Shown: positions 36,233 to 45,533, counted from the stretch's first letter. The stretch: DNA of 64,000 nt from Nostoc sp. FACHB-892 (GCF_014698795.1 NZ_JACJTR010000001.1:539294-603293); one strand, 5' to 3'. The notes: generated from the sequence alone by a model not told the origin. Numbers and translations are program-made.

Positions 36233-36558
36233 ATGAACAATAATCAACCGGTCACAGCACAATCATCAACTACACCCCGCGCTGAACTCTTATTAGAAAT
36301 TCAACAAACTCCAGAAGAATATGTACCAGAATTACTACAAATTGTCCGTCTATTTCGTCAAAGTGTGACCATGAAAAAGACATCATTAAATAACTGGGAA
36401 AATGCTCTTAATGAAATTAATCAGAGTGATGCCGTCAAACAACAAGAAAGGAAAACAAACATAAAAAAATATTTGACTCATGGAATGAGTTAGATGAACA
36501 AAAAGAACAACAACAAACTTTAGAAATTATTGAATCTATGAAAGGTATTTCTATTTAA
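36233..36558 (+). pseudogene. Antitoxin-like gene with a -1 frameshift at an A7 run
   Basis: The zero frame encodes 86 residues (ELLLEIQQTPEEYVPELLQI is a recognisable antitoxin-type helix pair) and ends at 36493 in a nonsense tail. At 36463-36469 seven A residues are positioned as ATA AAA AAA, a possible slippery site. A shift to the -1 frame there gives IFDSWNELDEQKEQQQTLEI followed by IESMKGISI and stop at 36558, a typical C-terminus for this family. The PIN toxin starts 6 nt later. This is either a mutation, a sequencing error in a homopolymer or programmed frameshifting. Confidence 0.65.
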
Positions 36559-36564
36559 AATAGG

Positions 36565-37002
36565 ATGAGTAAGGTTATTCTCTTAGATTCTGCACCAGTA
36601 GGATTAATTACTAATCCAAAAGCAATGCCTCTAGCTGTGCAATGTCAAGAATGGTTTTATACGCTATTTGAGAGAGGATATGAAGTAATTTTACCAGAAA
36701 TTATAGATTATGAAATTAGACGGGAATTATTAAGGGAAAATAAATTATCAGGAATTAGAAAACTTAATCAACTAAAGTCAGAAATTATCTATCTTCCTAT
36801 TACAACAGAAGTGATGTTGAAAGCAGCAGAGTTATGGGCACAAGTCAGAAATCAAGGTAAATCGACAGCAGATAATAAAGCTTTAGATGGTGATGTAATT
36901 TGGGCATCTCAATCTATTTTAGTTGCTAATTATGGGCATGAGGTTATTATTGCCACAAGCAATAAAAAATATCTATCTATTTTTATTAATGCTAGAGAAT
37001 AG
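36565..37002 (+). CDS. PIN-domain protein (VapC-like toxin)
   Basis: 145 residues. PIN features: Asp8 in VILLDSAPVGLI, Glu in IIDYEIRRELL, and acids in KALDGDVIWASQ, with the final TSNKKYLSIF strand. It is a less usual PIN branch (N-terminus LLDSAPVG instead of DTN). It follows the frameshifted antitoxin by 6 nt, so the toxin would be present without a normal antitoxin unless the frameshift is bypassed. The frame itself is intact. Confidence 0.8.
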   Translation: MSKVILLDSAPVGLITNPKAMPLAVQCQEWFYTLFERGYEVILPEIIDYEIRRELLRENKLSGIRKLNQLKSEIIYLPITTEVMLKAAELWAQVRNQGKSTADNKALDGDVIWASQSILVANYGHEVIIATSNKKYLSIFINARE

Positions 37003-37024
37003 CAAGAAATTTAGAAAATGAACC

Positions 37025-37310
37025 GAGCGATCGCACGGTGGAGATTTTGCAGGCGATCGCCTTGTTTAACGAATCACAGAGACGCAGAGAATACAGAATC
37101 GGAAGAAAGTGATCGCAGTGTGGAGATTTTGTGATCGCTCTTTTTAACGAACCACAGAGAACACAGAGGAAAAAGAGAGCGATCGCACGCTGAAGATTTT
37201 GCAGGCGATCGCTCTTTTTAACGAACCACAGAGGCGCAGAGAACACAGAGTCAGAAGAAGGGCGATCGCACTGTGGAGTTTTGGCGATCGCCTTTTTTAA
37301 ACGAGCCACA
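37025..37310. repeat. Tandem array of four HIP1-bracketed repeats
   Basis: Four units of 50-85 bp starting near 37025, 37109, 37178 and 37261. Each has the form GCGATCGCAC, GTGGAGATTTTGC, GGCGATCGCTCTTTTTAACG, then AACCACAGAGGCGCAGAGAA and CACAGAG. Inside each unit the two HIP1 sites form an inverted repeat that can fold into a hairpin. The array fills the gap between two convergent genes. The 105-codon minus-strand frame across it is spurious. Confidence 0.85.
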
Positions 37311-37312
37311 AA

Positions 37313-38074
37313 CTACGCAGATAATGGGTTTTCCGCTATTATAGTAGCAATTGATCTACCAATATTATGGAAATATTCACTTGTTACACCTATAGATACA
37401 GGATGTTTAGTTATAACAAACACAGTCTGACTATTTCTACACATTAAGAAACCTTCTGAAGTTCGTGAAAACTCAACATCCTTTATTTTTTCGGTTATTC
37501 TTCTCCAAGAAGGCTCATATCCCACACCGTAGAAAACAACCGCTTTAGGTTGATGTTCTTTTATTCTTTGACTAATATGATTTATTCGCTTTTCAAGACA
37601 ATAATTTTCATAAGTATCTCTATTAGATAAAAAAGTAAGCTTAGAATATTCACCATATATCCAATGTTTAAGAGATGGTGAGGGTAAAGGTAATAATTCT
37701 AATAAACAAGTCTCTTTATCTTTTCTACCTAGTTCCTCTATTTGATATTTACGAATATCTTCTAGGTCAATATTATCTTTTCCTTTAGCACTCAATATAA
37801 TACGAATTAATGTCCTCCAGACTAGCACATCCAATTTTGCACCTGGTTTAAAACTCGCCCCATATCCGATAGCTTCATGATACTCTGCAATATCTTCTAT
37901 TTCCTTATGTTCTCTCTCTGACCATTTCTTTATTCTGTTATTAATTTCGTTAAAATCTCCTCCTGCTTCTTCCATACCAATAAACCAATAATTCCCTTGA
38001 TAATTACCATATCCATAAAATGCATCCACTATTTTTTCTAGAAGCTCATCATTAAAAGAATCTTGACTGAACAT
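37313..38074 (-). CDS. Hypothetical protein, 253 aa, faint uracil-DNA-glycosylase-like features
   Basis: A soluble protein with GNYWFIGMEEAGGDFNEI near the N-terminus, KPGAKLDVLVWRTLIRII, LLELLPLPSPSLKHW, and KAVVFYGVGYEPSWRRI. WFIGMEEAG is reminiscent of the GxEPG loop and TKHPVSIG of the His loop of the uracil-DNA-glycosylase superfamily, but the match is weak and I would not assign function. It lies at the right side of the accessory island; its 3' end adjoins the repeat array. Codon use looks AT-rich compared with the pnt genes, which fits transfer. Confidence 0.55.
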   Translation of the reverse strand: MFSQDSFNDELLEKIVDAFYGYGNYQGNYWFIGMEEAGGDFNEINNRIKKWSEREHKEIEDIAEYHEAIGYGASFKPGAKLDVLVWRTLIRIILSAKGKDNIDLEDIRKYQIEELGRKDKETCLLELLPLPSPSLKHWIYGEYSKLTFLSNRDTYENYCLEKRINHISQRIKEHQPKAVVFYGVGYEPSWRRITEKIKDVEFSRTSEGFLMCRNSQTVFVITKHPVSIGVTSEYFHNIGRSIATIIAENPLSA

Positions 38075-38218
38075 AACTTTATTATTTTAATTAGAAAATC
38101 AAAACTTGTTCATCAAAAATAATTGAGCATACATAGAATGTCAAGTTAAATAACTAAAGTGAAAATTTTCGGACATTATCAAGTCATAAATAAACTTTCT
38201 ATTCTTTACGCCTTTGCA

Positions 38219-38250
38219 TGAGGCAATTTTCCCACAAAAAACTTGCCTCA
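38219..38250 (-). terminator. Candidate hairpin downstream of pntB
   Basis: TGAGGCAA ... TTGCCTCA, 8-bp arms with a 16-nt loop, about 77 nt past the pntB stop codon. The loop and following bases are AT-rich. Weak candidate. Confidence 0.35.
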
Positions 38251-38326
38251 GAAGCATCACACCCCCAAGGCAAGCCAACTCTCTAATTCTTTCTTTACTT
38301 CACGCCCTTAGCGCCTTTGTGGTTCG

Positions 38327-39733
38327 TTAAAGTTGCTTCACTTCCGAAACCAACTTCGCCACCATATCCTTCGCACTACCAAAAAGCATTGTAGTTTTAT
38401 CCTTGTAAAACAACTCATTATCTACACCAGCAAAACCCGTACTCATCCCGCGCTTAATCACAATCGTCTGCTTTGCCCGATCTACTTCCAAAATCGGCAT
38501 ACCATAAATCGGGCTATTTTTATCACTCCGTGCTGCCGGATTTACTACATCATTTGCCCCAATTATTAAAGCCACATCTGCTTGATCGAACTGGGGATTA
38601 ATATCATCCATATCGTACAACTGGGTGTAAGGCACATTTGCCTCTGCTAGTAACACATTCATGTGCCCCGGCATTCTACCAGCAACGGGGTGAATGGCAT
38701 ACTTGACATCAACGCCCATTTTTTCTAACTGATCTGACAATTCCCGGACGCTATGTTGCGCTTGGGCAACTGCCATACCATAACCAGGAACAATTACCAC
38801 AGAACGGGCATAACCCAACATCATCGCCCCTTCTTCAGGATCGATACTGCGGACAGTTTGATCGATCGCACCACCACTAGCAGCACCACCACCAGAACTA
38901 GAACCTGTACCAAAAGCGCTGAACAGCACACTAAATAAGGAGCGGTTCATCGCCTTACACATAATCTCGGTGAGGATTAAGCCAGATGCTCCTACCAAAG
39001 CACCAGCAATGATTAACATATTGTTCATCACCACGAATCCAGCCGCCGCCGCCGCCACACCTGACAACGAGTTCAACAGCGAGATTACTACTGGCATATC
39101 GCCGCCACCAATGGGGATGACGAACATCACACCCAACACTAAGGAAACGCCAACCACTCCCAAGAATATGGGTAAGCTATCTGGTGTGATGATTAAATAG
39201 GCACTACCTACTACATAAGCACCTAAAAGCAAGAGGTTAAATGGTTGCTGGAAAGGAAATGTAATCGGCGAACCGCTAATTAAACCTTGCAATTTGGCAA
39301 AGGCTAAGAAGCTACCCGTGAAGGTAACACCACCGATTAACACGTCCAACAGGATGGAAATGTTGACATCAAGAGGTATCGGCTGCGAACTATCTAATAA
39401 CCGCCAGAATTCGGCAACGGCGACTAATGCCGAAGCCGCACCGCCCAAACCGTTGAGCAAACCCACCATTTGGGGCATTTCGGTCATTTGGACTTTGTAG
39501 GCAACGATCGCACCAATTCCCGATCCAATCGCCAAGCCTAACAATATCATCTGGTAGTTTAATACATGCTGATCGAGCATTGTCGCTGCGATCGCCAGTA
39601 GCATCCCCACAGCCGCTACAATATTACCGTTTCTCGCTGTAGCAGGTGATCCCAGCTTTTTCAAGCCCAGAATGAATAACGATGCAGCGACTAAGTACGT
39701 CAGCTGAATGCCAGTTGGTAAAAAGTCGCTCAC
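38327..39733 (-). CDS. pntB: NAD(P) transhydrogenase subunit beta
   Basis: 468 residues, the normal length. About nine transmembrane helices (domain II) are followed by the NADP-binding domain III: VIVPGYGMAVAQAQHSV, VKYAIHPVAGRMPGHMNVLL, and DVALIIGANDVVNPAAR. Together with the alpha subunits it couples hydride transfer between NADH and NADP to proton movement across the membrane. Its ATG overlaps the stop codon of pntA2 by 4 nt, a sign of translational coupling. Confidence 0.95.
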   Translation of the reverse strand: MSDFLPTGIQLTYLVAASLFILGLKKLGSPATARNGNIVAAVGMLLAIAATMLDQHVLNYQMILLGLAIGSGIGAIVAYKVQMTEMPQMVGLLNGLGGAASALVAVAEFWRLLDSSQPIPLDVNISILLDVLIGGVTFTGSFLAFAKLQGLISGSPITFPFQQPFNLLLLGAYVVGSAYLIITPDSLPIFLGVVGVSLVLGVMFVIPIGGGDMPVVISLLNSLSGVAAAAAGFVVMNNMLIIAGALVGASGLILTEIMCKAMNRSLFSVLFSAFGTGSSSGGGAASGGAIDQTVRSIDPEEGAMMLGYARSVVIVPGYGMAVAQAQHSVRELSDQLEKMGVDVKYAIHPVAGRMPGHMNVLLAEANVPYTQLYDMDDINPQFDQADVALIIGANDVVNPAARSDKNSPIYGMPILEVDRAKQTIVIKRGMSTGFAGVDNELFYKDKTTMLFGSAKDMVAKLVSEVKQL

Positions 39734-40023
39734 GCTTTAATCTCCTTCTTCTTGAACATTTGCAACATTCTGTCTGTCACTAAAAAACCACCCACAACGT
39801 TGACTGTTGCCAATACCACAGCAATCAAACCGAGAATTACGGACACACTTGTGTCTCTTGCACCAGCAGCAACTATTGCTCCAAGTACCGCAATGCCAGA
39901 AATCGCGTTTGAGCCTGACATTAAGGGTGTGTGTAGAGTCGGTGGTATTTTGTTGATGACTTCAAAGCCGATAAAAGATGCCAAAACAAATACAAACAAA
40001 GCAGCAAGTAATGCCTCTGTCAT
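39730..40023 (-). CDS. NAD(P) transhydrogenase subunit alpha part 2
   Basis: 97 residues from the ATG at 40023 (MTEALLAALFVFVLASFIGF); the frame is open ten codons further up but the sequence there is not conserved. Three transmembrane helices (ending GLIAVVLATVNVVGGFLVTD) form the membrane part of the split alpha subunit, as in other cyanobacteria and in Rhodospirillum (PntAB). It lies 92 nt after pntA and overlaps pntB. Confidence 0.92.
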   Translation of the reverse strand: MTEALLAALFVFVLASFIGFEVINKIPPTLHTPLMSGSNAISGIAVLGAIVAAGARDTSVSVILGLIAVVLATVNVVGGFLVTDRMLQMFKKKEIKA

Positions 40024-40115
40024 GAAATAAAAACTCCTTGTGTAAATGGGCATGGGGCATGGAGCATTGGTTCTTCTCCCTTATCTCCCCTTACTCCCCC
40101 TGCTCCCTCATCTCC

Positions 40116-41288
40116 CTAATTAACCGCCGGTTGTTGAGTAGTCAAAGCTTGTAGCGCATCCCGCACTCGTTGATTGCGAATTTCACCAGCATGGGTAACG
40201 CAAGCTGCATCAACGATGTCGTCCCCAAAATCAACCTGCAAAGCTTTGTCTTTAATTAGCAGTTGCATCAACGAAGTTACGTTCTTGGCATACAACTGGC
40301 TGGCGTGAATTGGCATCGATGATGGGAGATTAATGGGGCCGATAATTGTTACGCCGTTCCATACAATATCTTTACCGGGTTCGGTGCAGGCGCAGTTACC
40401 ACCCTGTTCAGCGGCCAAATCTACAATCACTGAACCTGGTTTCATCTGTGCCACCATTTCTTCTGTGACGAGCCGTGGTGCTTGTCTCCCTGGCACTTGG
40501 GCTGTGGTAATTACGACATCAGAATTTTTGATGTGTTCAGCAACAACTTCTTGAGTACGTTGTTTGCTAGCTTCAGAGATTTCCTTGGCGTAACCACCTG
40601 CGGCGACGGTTTCTTCGTCTAATTTGACTTCAACAAATTTTGCCCCTAAGCTTTGCACTTCTTCTTTGACGGCGGGACGGATATCAAAGGCTTCTACCAC
40701 TGCTCCCAAACGTCTAGCGGTGGCGATCGCTTGCAATCCGGCTACACCAGCGCCCATAATAAATACTTTCGCTGGAGCGATCGTGCCTGCGGCTGTGGTT
40801 AACATCGGGAAATATTTCGGTAATGCAGCTGCGGCAATTAATACTGCTTTATAACCTGCTAATGAAGCTTGCGAGGACAAAGCATCCATACTTTGCGCCC
40901 TGGTAGTACGGGGAATCATTTCCATACTCAAGGCTGTGACTTTCCGATTTGCTAGTTGCTGTGCTACAACAGGATTTCCCAAAGGATTGAGGAAACTGAC
41001 TAATACAGCCCCTTCCTTTAACAAATCAACTTCTGAGCGTCCATCTTCTCGTTCTTGAGGTGGACTGACTTTCAGCAGAATATCTGTTTCGCCCCATAAT
41101 TTGGCAGTATCGCTGATTATTGTGGCTCCTGCCGCTTCATAGTCAGGATCGTTGAAAAAAGATCGCTCTCCTGCACCTGTTTCCACCCAAACTTCCAAAC
41201 CTTGTTTTACCAATCGAGCAACAGTGTCAGGAATTAATGCCACACGACGTTCACAAACTTCAATTTCTTTAGCAACTGCTATTCTCAT
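40116..41288 (-). CDS. pntA: NAD(P) transhydrogenase subunit alpha part 1
   Basis: 390 residues from the ATG at 41288, which has AGGAGA at the right distance upstream; the longer frame to 41324 lacks this. The N-terminus MRIAVAKEIEVCERRVALIP is the conserved start. The NAD-binding region is KVFIMGAGVAGLQAIATARRLG, and the family segment EVVAEHIKNSDVVITTAQVP and GSVIVDLAAEQGGNCACTEPG follow. This is the soluble domain I of the transhydrogenase. First gene of the pntA-pntA2-pntB operon. Confidence 0.95.
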   Translation of the reverse strand: MRIAVAKEIEVCERRVALIPDTVARLVKQGLEVWVETGAGERSFFNDPDYEAAGATIISDTAKLWGETDILLKVSPPQEREDGRSEVDLLKEGAVLVSFLNPLGNPVVAQQLANRKVTALSMEMIPRTTRAQSMDALSSQASLAGYKAVLIAAAALPKYFPMLTTAAGTIAPAKVFIMGAGVAGLQAIATARRLGAVVEAFDIRPAVKEEVQSLGAKFVEVKLDEETVAAGGYAKEISEASKQRTQEVVAEHIKNSDVVITTAQVPGRQAPRLVTEEMVAQMKPGSVIVDLAAEQGGNCACTEPGKDIVWNGVTIIGPINLPSSMPIHASQLYAKNVTSLMQLLIKDKALQVDFGDDIVDAACVTHAGEIRNQRVRDALQALTTQQPAVN

Positions 41289-42050
41289 GAAATCTCCTGA
41301 AGATAAATACCTAATCTCTGCCAAGTAAGCGATTGTCTAGATGAGGGATATCCCGCACTCATAGTACTTAGACGGCAAAATCAGCCATGATTTTTACTTG
41401 TAGATTGAACCTTGAAACTTTCCTCTCCCACTCTTAGCTATCCAGGCAAAGCCTGACTTTGCCGTTCGCAGATGTCATATTCTCAGATAGTTGCAAACAG
41501 GGTTACGTATTGCACATCCTAAATTGATTCCCAAATTTTGCATCTTTATCTTCAGCTTGTTTTCGGGATTGAGAAATTTTGGTATTCCTTTCTTATAGAG
41601 TAATATTGACCAAATTTTGAAAGCTTTATAATTTCCCAATCAAATTTTAATGATTACGACTTCGATTTCAACTCATTTTAATCAATTTAGCCCAACTTAA
41701 CTGGCGATCGCTGATGCCACACCTCAATTTTTATAACAAAATTCTCAAATTTAGATACACTTATACATATTTAGAAACACAATCCAATCCCAACTGTATT
41801 TCTATTTAGTTCAAAATTTTACCAACCTAGTCATCAAATCAGCAGCCTGTAAGGGTAATAAACTAAATAGATTGTATGTTAAATTTGCAACTAAGTAATA
41901 TTGCTGTCCGCCCAAACATCAAGGAGGATGGCACTTTTTATTGTTACTGAACGTCAATTGTTAGGAAGTGAGTAGTAAACTTTAGTAACGAATACTAACA
42001 CACGGTTATTTTAGATAACAGATTTATATTTTGGTAGAGGAAGCCCAATT
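41289..42050. other. Gene-free interval between divergent pntA and the DUF2808 gene
   Basis: AT-rich DNA with no convincing ORF. It includes one short imperfect repeat (GGCAAAGCCTGACTTTGCC near 41451-41470) and one HIP1 site near 41704. Promoters for both flanking genes are expected here. Nothing else was seen. Confidence 0.5.
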
Positions 42051-42563
42051 ATGCGACGTTTACTTTCCGCTGTAGCCGTGACTAGCTGTTTAATGACTGC
42101 ATTTCCAGCCCTGACTTGGGCGCAAAGTTTACCTGGGTTTACGCTGTTTAGCGGCATCAAACAAGAAAATCAACTCCCCTTCCGGTTAGATTTTGGTGGA
42201 CAAGCTAATGGTTGGGATAGATACATATTGAAGATTCCAGCCCAAAGAATGAAATTGGCTGTTGGTCAATTTGCCATTACCTATCCTGATTATTACAAAG
42301 GAACTTTTGACCAGAAAAACATTCAAGTCCGAGTCAAAGGCAAAGCAGTTCCGCTTTCTGAGGTTAAGTGGGACAAAGAAGGTAAGCTGATTAATATTTT
42401 TCCCCAAGAGCCGGTGCCAGCAGGTAGTGCAGTTGAGGTAGTCTTATCTAACGTGAAAAACCCTGCCTTCGGCGGAATTTACTATTTTAACTGTCAAGTT
42501 CTCTCCCCTGGCGATGTGCCACTACTGCGCTATATGGGAACATGGATTTTAAGCATCAGTTAA
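42051..42563 (+). CDS. Secreted DUF2808 protein
   Basis: 170 residues. A signal peptide (MRRLLSAVAVTSCLMTAFPA then LTWAQ, cleaved after WAQ) is followed by the DUF2808 domain: WDRYILKIPAQRMKLAVGQF, ITYPDYYKGTFD, VRVKGKAVPLSEVKWDKEG, and the end GGIYYFNCQVLSPGDVPLLRY followed by MGTWILSI. The family is cyanobacterial and exported, function unknown. It is upstream of rpmH on the same strand. Confidence 0.88.
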   Translation: MRRLLSAVAVTSCLMTAFPALTWAQSLPGFTLFSGIKQENQLPFRLDFGGQANGWDRYILKIPAQRMKLAVGQFAITYPDYYKGTFDQKNIQVRVKGKAVPLSEVKWDKEGKLINIFPQEPVPAGSAVEVVLSNVKNPAFGGIYYFNCQVLSPGDVPLLRYMGTWILSIS

Positions 42564-42725
42564 AAGTGGGGTGGGGAGTCGGGAGTGGGGAGATGAGGGA
42601 GCAAAGGGAGCAGGGGAGGCAGGGGAAGAAGAATATTGCACAATACCCTATTTCCTATTTTTTAATAAAGCGATACAATTAGAGATTGTGAGTTTTTATA
42701 AAAATCACCTAAGGAGGAGAACAGT

Positions 42726-42860
42726 ATGAAAAGAACACTGGGCGGTACTAGCCGTAAGAGAAAAAGAACCTCTGGTTTTCGCGCTAGGATGCGGACACCA
42801 GACGGCAGAAACGTGATTAGTGCTAGGAGAAAAAAAGGGCGTCACCGTCTGAGCGTTTAG
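42726..42860 (+). CDS. rpmH: Ribosomal protein bL34
   Basis: 44 residues: [44 protein letters not shown], the complete bL34 sequence. A strong ribosome-binding site (AAGGAGGAG, 42711-42719) precedes the ATG. It starts the classic cluster rpmH-rnpA-(PH protein)-yidC-jag. Confidence 0.97.
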   Translation: MKRTLGGTSRKRKRTSGFRARMRTPDGRNVISARRKKGRHRLSV

Positions 42861-42885
42861 AGCATATTAAGCTAGAAGAGCATCT

Positions 42886-43308
42886 GTGGCTTTGCCTAAA
42901 GCAAATCGGCTAAAATCCCGCAAGGATTTTCAGGCAGTTTTCCGGGAAGGGATTCGGCGTCATGGTTCTTATTTAATATTGAGAGCCTTAAAACCTCTAT
43001 GTTTGACAAAACCTTCTTTGGACACTGCCACCCAAACGACACAAGCAACTGACTCAGCACATCTTGCCAGCACGCGCATTGGCATTTCCATAAGCACAAA
43101 AGTCAGCAAAAGGGCAGTGGTTCGCAACCGAATCAAACGGCAAATTACTTCTGCTTTACATAACTTGCTGCCCAAATTATCACCAGGATGGCGGCTAGTG
43201 TTCATTGTCAAACCCACAGCAGCAGAATCTAAGTGCGTAAGCCCACAATTTCTGCAAGAATTAGAGCAGTTGTTGGCACAAGCTGAGGTGTTCGATGGGA
43301 ATTCGTGA
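42886..43308 (+). CDS. rnpA: Ribonuclease P protein component
   Basis: 140 residues, starting with GTG at 42886, 25 nt after rpmH. Family features: LKSRKDFQAVFREG near the N-terminus, and the RNA-binding SKRAVVRNRIKRQI. It assists the RNase P RNA in tRNA 5' maturation. A low-complexity insert (KPSLDTATQTTQATDS, about residues 43-60) is longer than in most bacteria but common in cyanobacteria. It overlaps the next gene by 14 nt. Confidence 0.95.
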   Translation: MALPKANRLKSRKDFQAVFREGIRRHGSYLILRALKPLCLTKPSLDTATQTTQATDSAHLASTRIGISISTKVSKRAVVRNRIKRQITSALHNLLPKLSPGWRLVFIVKPTAAESKCVSPQFLQELEQLLAQAEVFDGNS

Positions 43309-43687
43309 AGATGTTTATTATGAAGGTGGCCCCCATATTGGGGATTTAATTGTCAACCTGTTGATTGGGCTAACCATTGTCGGGATACCATTAACAGTTG
43401 GGGCAATTGTTAGAGCATTGTGGCTGCGTTTCCGCATCACCGATCGCCGGATTACCGTGACGGGAGGTTGGCAGGGACGCGATCGCACTGACATAATTTA
43501 TTCAGAAATCGTTAAAGTTGTCACAGTCCCCCGTGGCATTGGCTTATGGGGAGATATGGTGCTAACCCTAAGAAACGGCAGCCGTCTCGAACTGCGTGCA
43601 ATTCCTAAGTTTCGGGAAGTCTATGACTACATCAACGAAAGAATTGCTGCTAAAAATCCCGAATATAGCGCTGCTGCTAACAAGTGA
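43295..43687 (+). CDS. Bacterial PH-domain membrane protein
   Basis: 130 residues. After YYEGGPHIGDL comes one hydrophobic hairpin (IVNLLIGLTIVGIPLTVGAI), followed by a bPH-type domain: FRITDRRITVTGGWQGRDRT, IVKVVTVPRGIGLWGDMVL, and a final PKFREVYDYINERI helix. This gene commonly lies between rnpA and yidC in cyanobacteria. Its start lies inside rnpA (14-nt overlap). Confidence 0.85.
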   Translation: MGIREDVYYEGGPHIGDLIVNLLIGLTIVGIPLTVGAIVRALWLRFRITDRRITVTGGWQGRDRTDIIYSEIVKVVTVPRGIGLWGDMVLTLRNGSRLELRAIPKFREVYDYINERIAAKNPEYSAAANK

Positions 43688-43857
43688 TGGGAGCAAGCAA
43701 GGGGAGATAAGGGAGAAAAACCAATGCCCAATACCCAATGCCTAATGCCCCATTTGAATGTGCGGCTATCCGTAGCGAAGGGTAGTCGCACATAATTTAT
43801 GATTTAGATAAACTTAGATTCAGTCAGTTTACAGTACCTCAGGTTGAATTCAGAATA
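43688..43857. repeat. Spacer with hairpin-forming repeat
   Basis: Contains TGTGCGGCTATCC and GGGTAGTCGCACA (43759-43792), arms of about 11 matched pairs around GTAGCGAA, and a purine-rich stretch with AATGCCCAATACCCAATGCC repeats typical of Nostoc spacers. It lies between the PH protein gene and yidC. Confidence 0.6.
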
Positions 43858-45009
43858 ATGGATTTTGGTATCGGCTTTCTCTCGAACAACGTGATGCTGC
43901 CAATCATAGATTTTTTCTATGGTATTGTGCCTAGCTACGGATTGGCGATCGTTGCTTTGACCCTGATAGTCCGCTTCGCGCTCTATCCCCTGAGTGCTGG
44001 CTCAATTCGCAATATGCGGAAGATGCGAATTGTACAACCTCTGATGCAGAAGCGGATGGCAGAAATTAAAGAGCGCTATAAGGATGAACCGCAAAAGCAG
44101 CAGGAGGAAATGGTCAATGTTCAAAAAGAATTTGGCAACCCTTTAGCAGGCTGTTTTCCATTACTAGTGCAAATGCCGGTTTTATTAGCGCTGTTTGCCA
44201 CTTTGCGGGGTTCGCCTTTTGCAAGTGCGAACTACAGCGTTAACCTGCAAATTCTTCCCGCAGAACAAATCGAACAAATTCAACCGCAAGCCTTTGCCAC
44301 TGCTCCTCAAAATATTTATATTGCTGATGGAGAACACGTTAAAGTAGCTGCCATCCTTCCTAGTGGTAACAAACTAGCGGTGGGAGAACAAACTAAGATC
44401 CAATATCAGACCGTTCAGGGCAAACCATTTCAAGTACTCTTAGCAGAACACCCAGAAAATAAGCTGACTCCTGATTGGAAAGTCACCAAGGGTGAAGATA
44501 GGGTAAAAATTGATGCCGATGGCAATGTAGAAGCTTTGCAGCCTGGAGAAGTCACTATTCAAGGGACAATTCCTGGGCTAGCAGCAGAAAAAGGCTTTCT
44601 ATTTATTGATGCCTTAGGCAGGGTTGGTGCAACAGATCCAGATGGCACAATCCATTGGGATATCGTTGCTATGATCGTCTCCTTTGGAATCAGCCTTTAT
44701 GTTAGCCAAATGCTTTCTGGGCAAAATTCTAGTGGTGGCAATCCGCAGCAGGATACAGTTAACAAAGTCACCCCAGTAATCTTTTCTGGGATGTTTTTGT
44801 TCTTCCCCTTGCCAGCAGGGGTGCTGATGTATATGGTGATTGGTAATATTTTCCAAACTGCACAAACTTATCTGCTCTCCCGCGAACCTCTACCAGAAGA
44901 ACTGCAAAAAATCGTAGCAACCCAAGAGAAAGAAGCAGTAATCGCAGAACAAAAGGCATTGCCATTTGAACCAAAAAGTGCCAAGAAAAAGGCTACAGGG
45001 GGATCATGA
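43858..45009 (+). CDS. yidC: Membrane protein insertase YidC (Oxa1/Alb3 family)
   Basis: 383 residues. The N-terminal hydrophobic segment ([20 protein letters not shown]) and [18 protein letters not shown] begin the Oxa1 core; [20 protein letters not shown] is the coiled loop; [20 protein letters not shown] is the conserved helix 3. An insert of about 110 residues with a beta-rich domain ([15 protein letters not shown] to GLAAEKGFL) splits the core, as in cyanobacterial YidC. The last helix is [20 protein letters not shown]. It inserts proteins in plasma and thylakoid membranes. It overlaps jag by 4 nt. Confidence 0.95.
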   Translation: MDFGIGFLSNNVMLPIIDFFYGIVPSYGLAIVALTLIVRFALYPLSAGSIRNMRKMRIVQPLMQKRMAEIKERYKDEPQKQQEEMVNVQKEFGNPLAGCFPLLVQMPVLLALFATLRGSPFASANYSVNLQILPAEQIEQIQPQAFATAPQNIYIADGEHVKVAAILPSGNKLAVGEQTKIQYQTVQGKPFQVLLAEHPENKLTPDWKVTKGEDRVKIDADGNVEALQPGEVTIQGTIPGLAAEKGFLFIDALGRVGATDPDGTIHWDIVAMIVSFGISLYVSQMLSGQNSSGGNPQQDTVNKVTPVIFSGMFLFFPLPAGVLMYMVIGNIFQTAQTYLLSREPLPEELQKIVATQEKEAVIAEQKALPFEPKSAKKKATGGS

Positions 45010-45533
45010 GCAATATTCCCATGCAGCGAGGTCAGCAGTGGTTAAAAACCCTGCTGGAACTCACTGGAATACCTGCTGAAATTCAGGGTCATTTAGAAAC
45101 TACCCAATCTCAAGACGGCGATTCTTCAGAACCAGATAACTACTGGTTAACAATTGACCAAACTAATTTGACGACAGAACAAATCCAGGTATTAATTGGT
45201 GCTGATGGTTCTGTGTTAGATGCGATTCAGTATCTAGCAAATTCGGTTTTAAACCTGAGCCAACCACCGGAGGAACAAGCTTCTTACACCATTGAGTTAA
45301 ATGGCTACCGGGTTAAAAGAGAAGCCGAAATTCGCGCATTAGCAGAAGCAGCAGCCGATGAAGTGCGCTTTTCTGGTAGAGAAGTGGAAATCAAATCCCT
45401 CAGTTCTGCTGAAAGGCGGCAAATCCATACCTTCTTGAAAGAGTTTGGAGATTTAGAAACCTTCAGTCGCGGTAAAGAGCCGCATCGTCATTTGGTTGTG
45501 CGTCCAGCTTCGTTGGAAGAAGTTGGGAGTTAG
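45006..45533 (+). CDS. jag: RNA-binding protein Jag/KhpB (KH-R3H)
   Basis: 175 residues without the N-terminal Jag domain. The KH part has [20 protein letters not shown]; the R3H part has [20 protein letters not shown] and [18 protein letters not shown]. Its ATG overlaps the yidC stop (ATGA). The last codons lie in a heptamer repeat (45522-45563) that supplies the end VGS-stop, so the C-terminus may differ from that of relatives. Confidence 0.9.
   Translation: MSNIPMQRGQQWLKTLLELTGIPAEIQGHLETTQSQDGDSSEPDNYWLTIDQTNLTTEQIQVLIGADGSVLDAIQYLANSVLNLSQPPEEQASYTIELNGYRVKREAEIRALAEAAADEVRFSGREVEIKSLSSAERRQIHTFLKEFGDLETFSRGKEPHRHLVVRPASLEEVGS

Noticed and set aside
37025..37310. Possible CRISPR array, because of regular repeats
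   Set aside because: Units differ in length and sequence, spacers are not unique, and no cas gene is present; the repeats are HIP1/CACAGAG elements.
38333..41288. Several plus-strand frames of 60-92 codons across the pnt operon
   Set aside because: All are antisense shadows of pntA, pntA2 and pntB with low-complexity Thr/Ala-rich translations.
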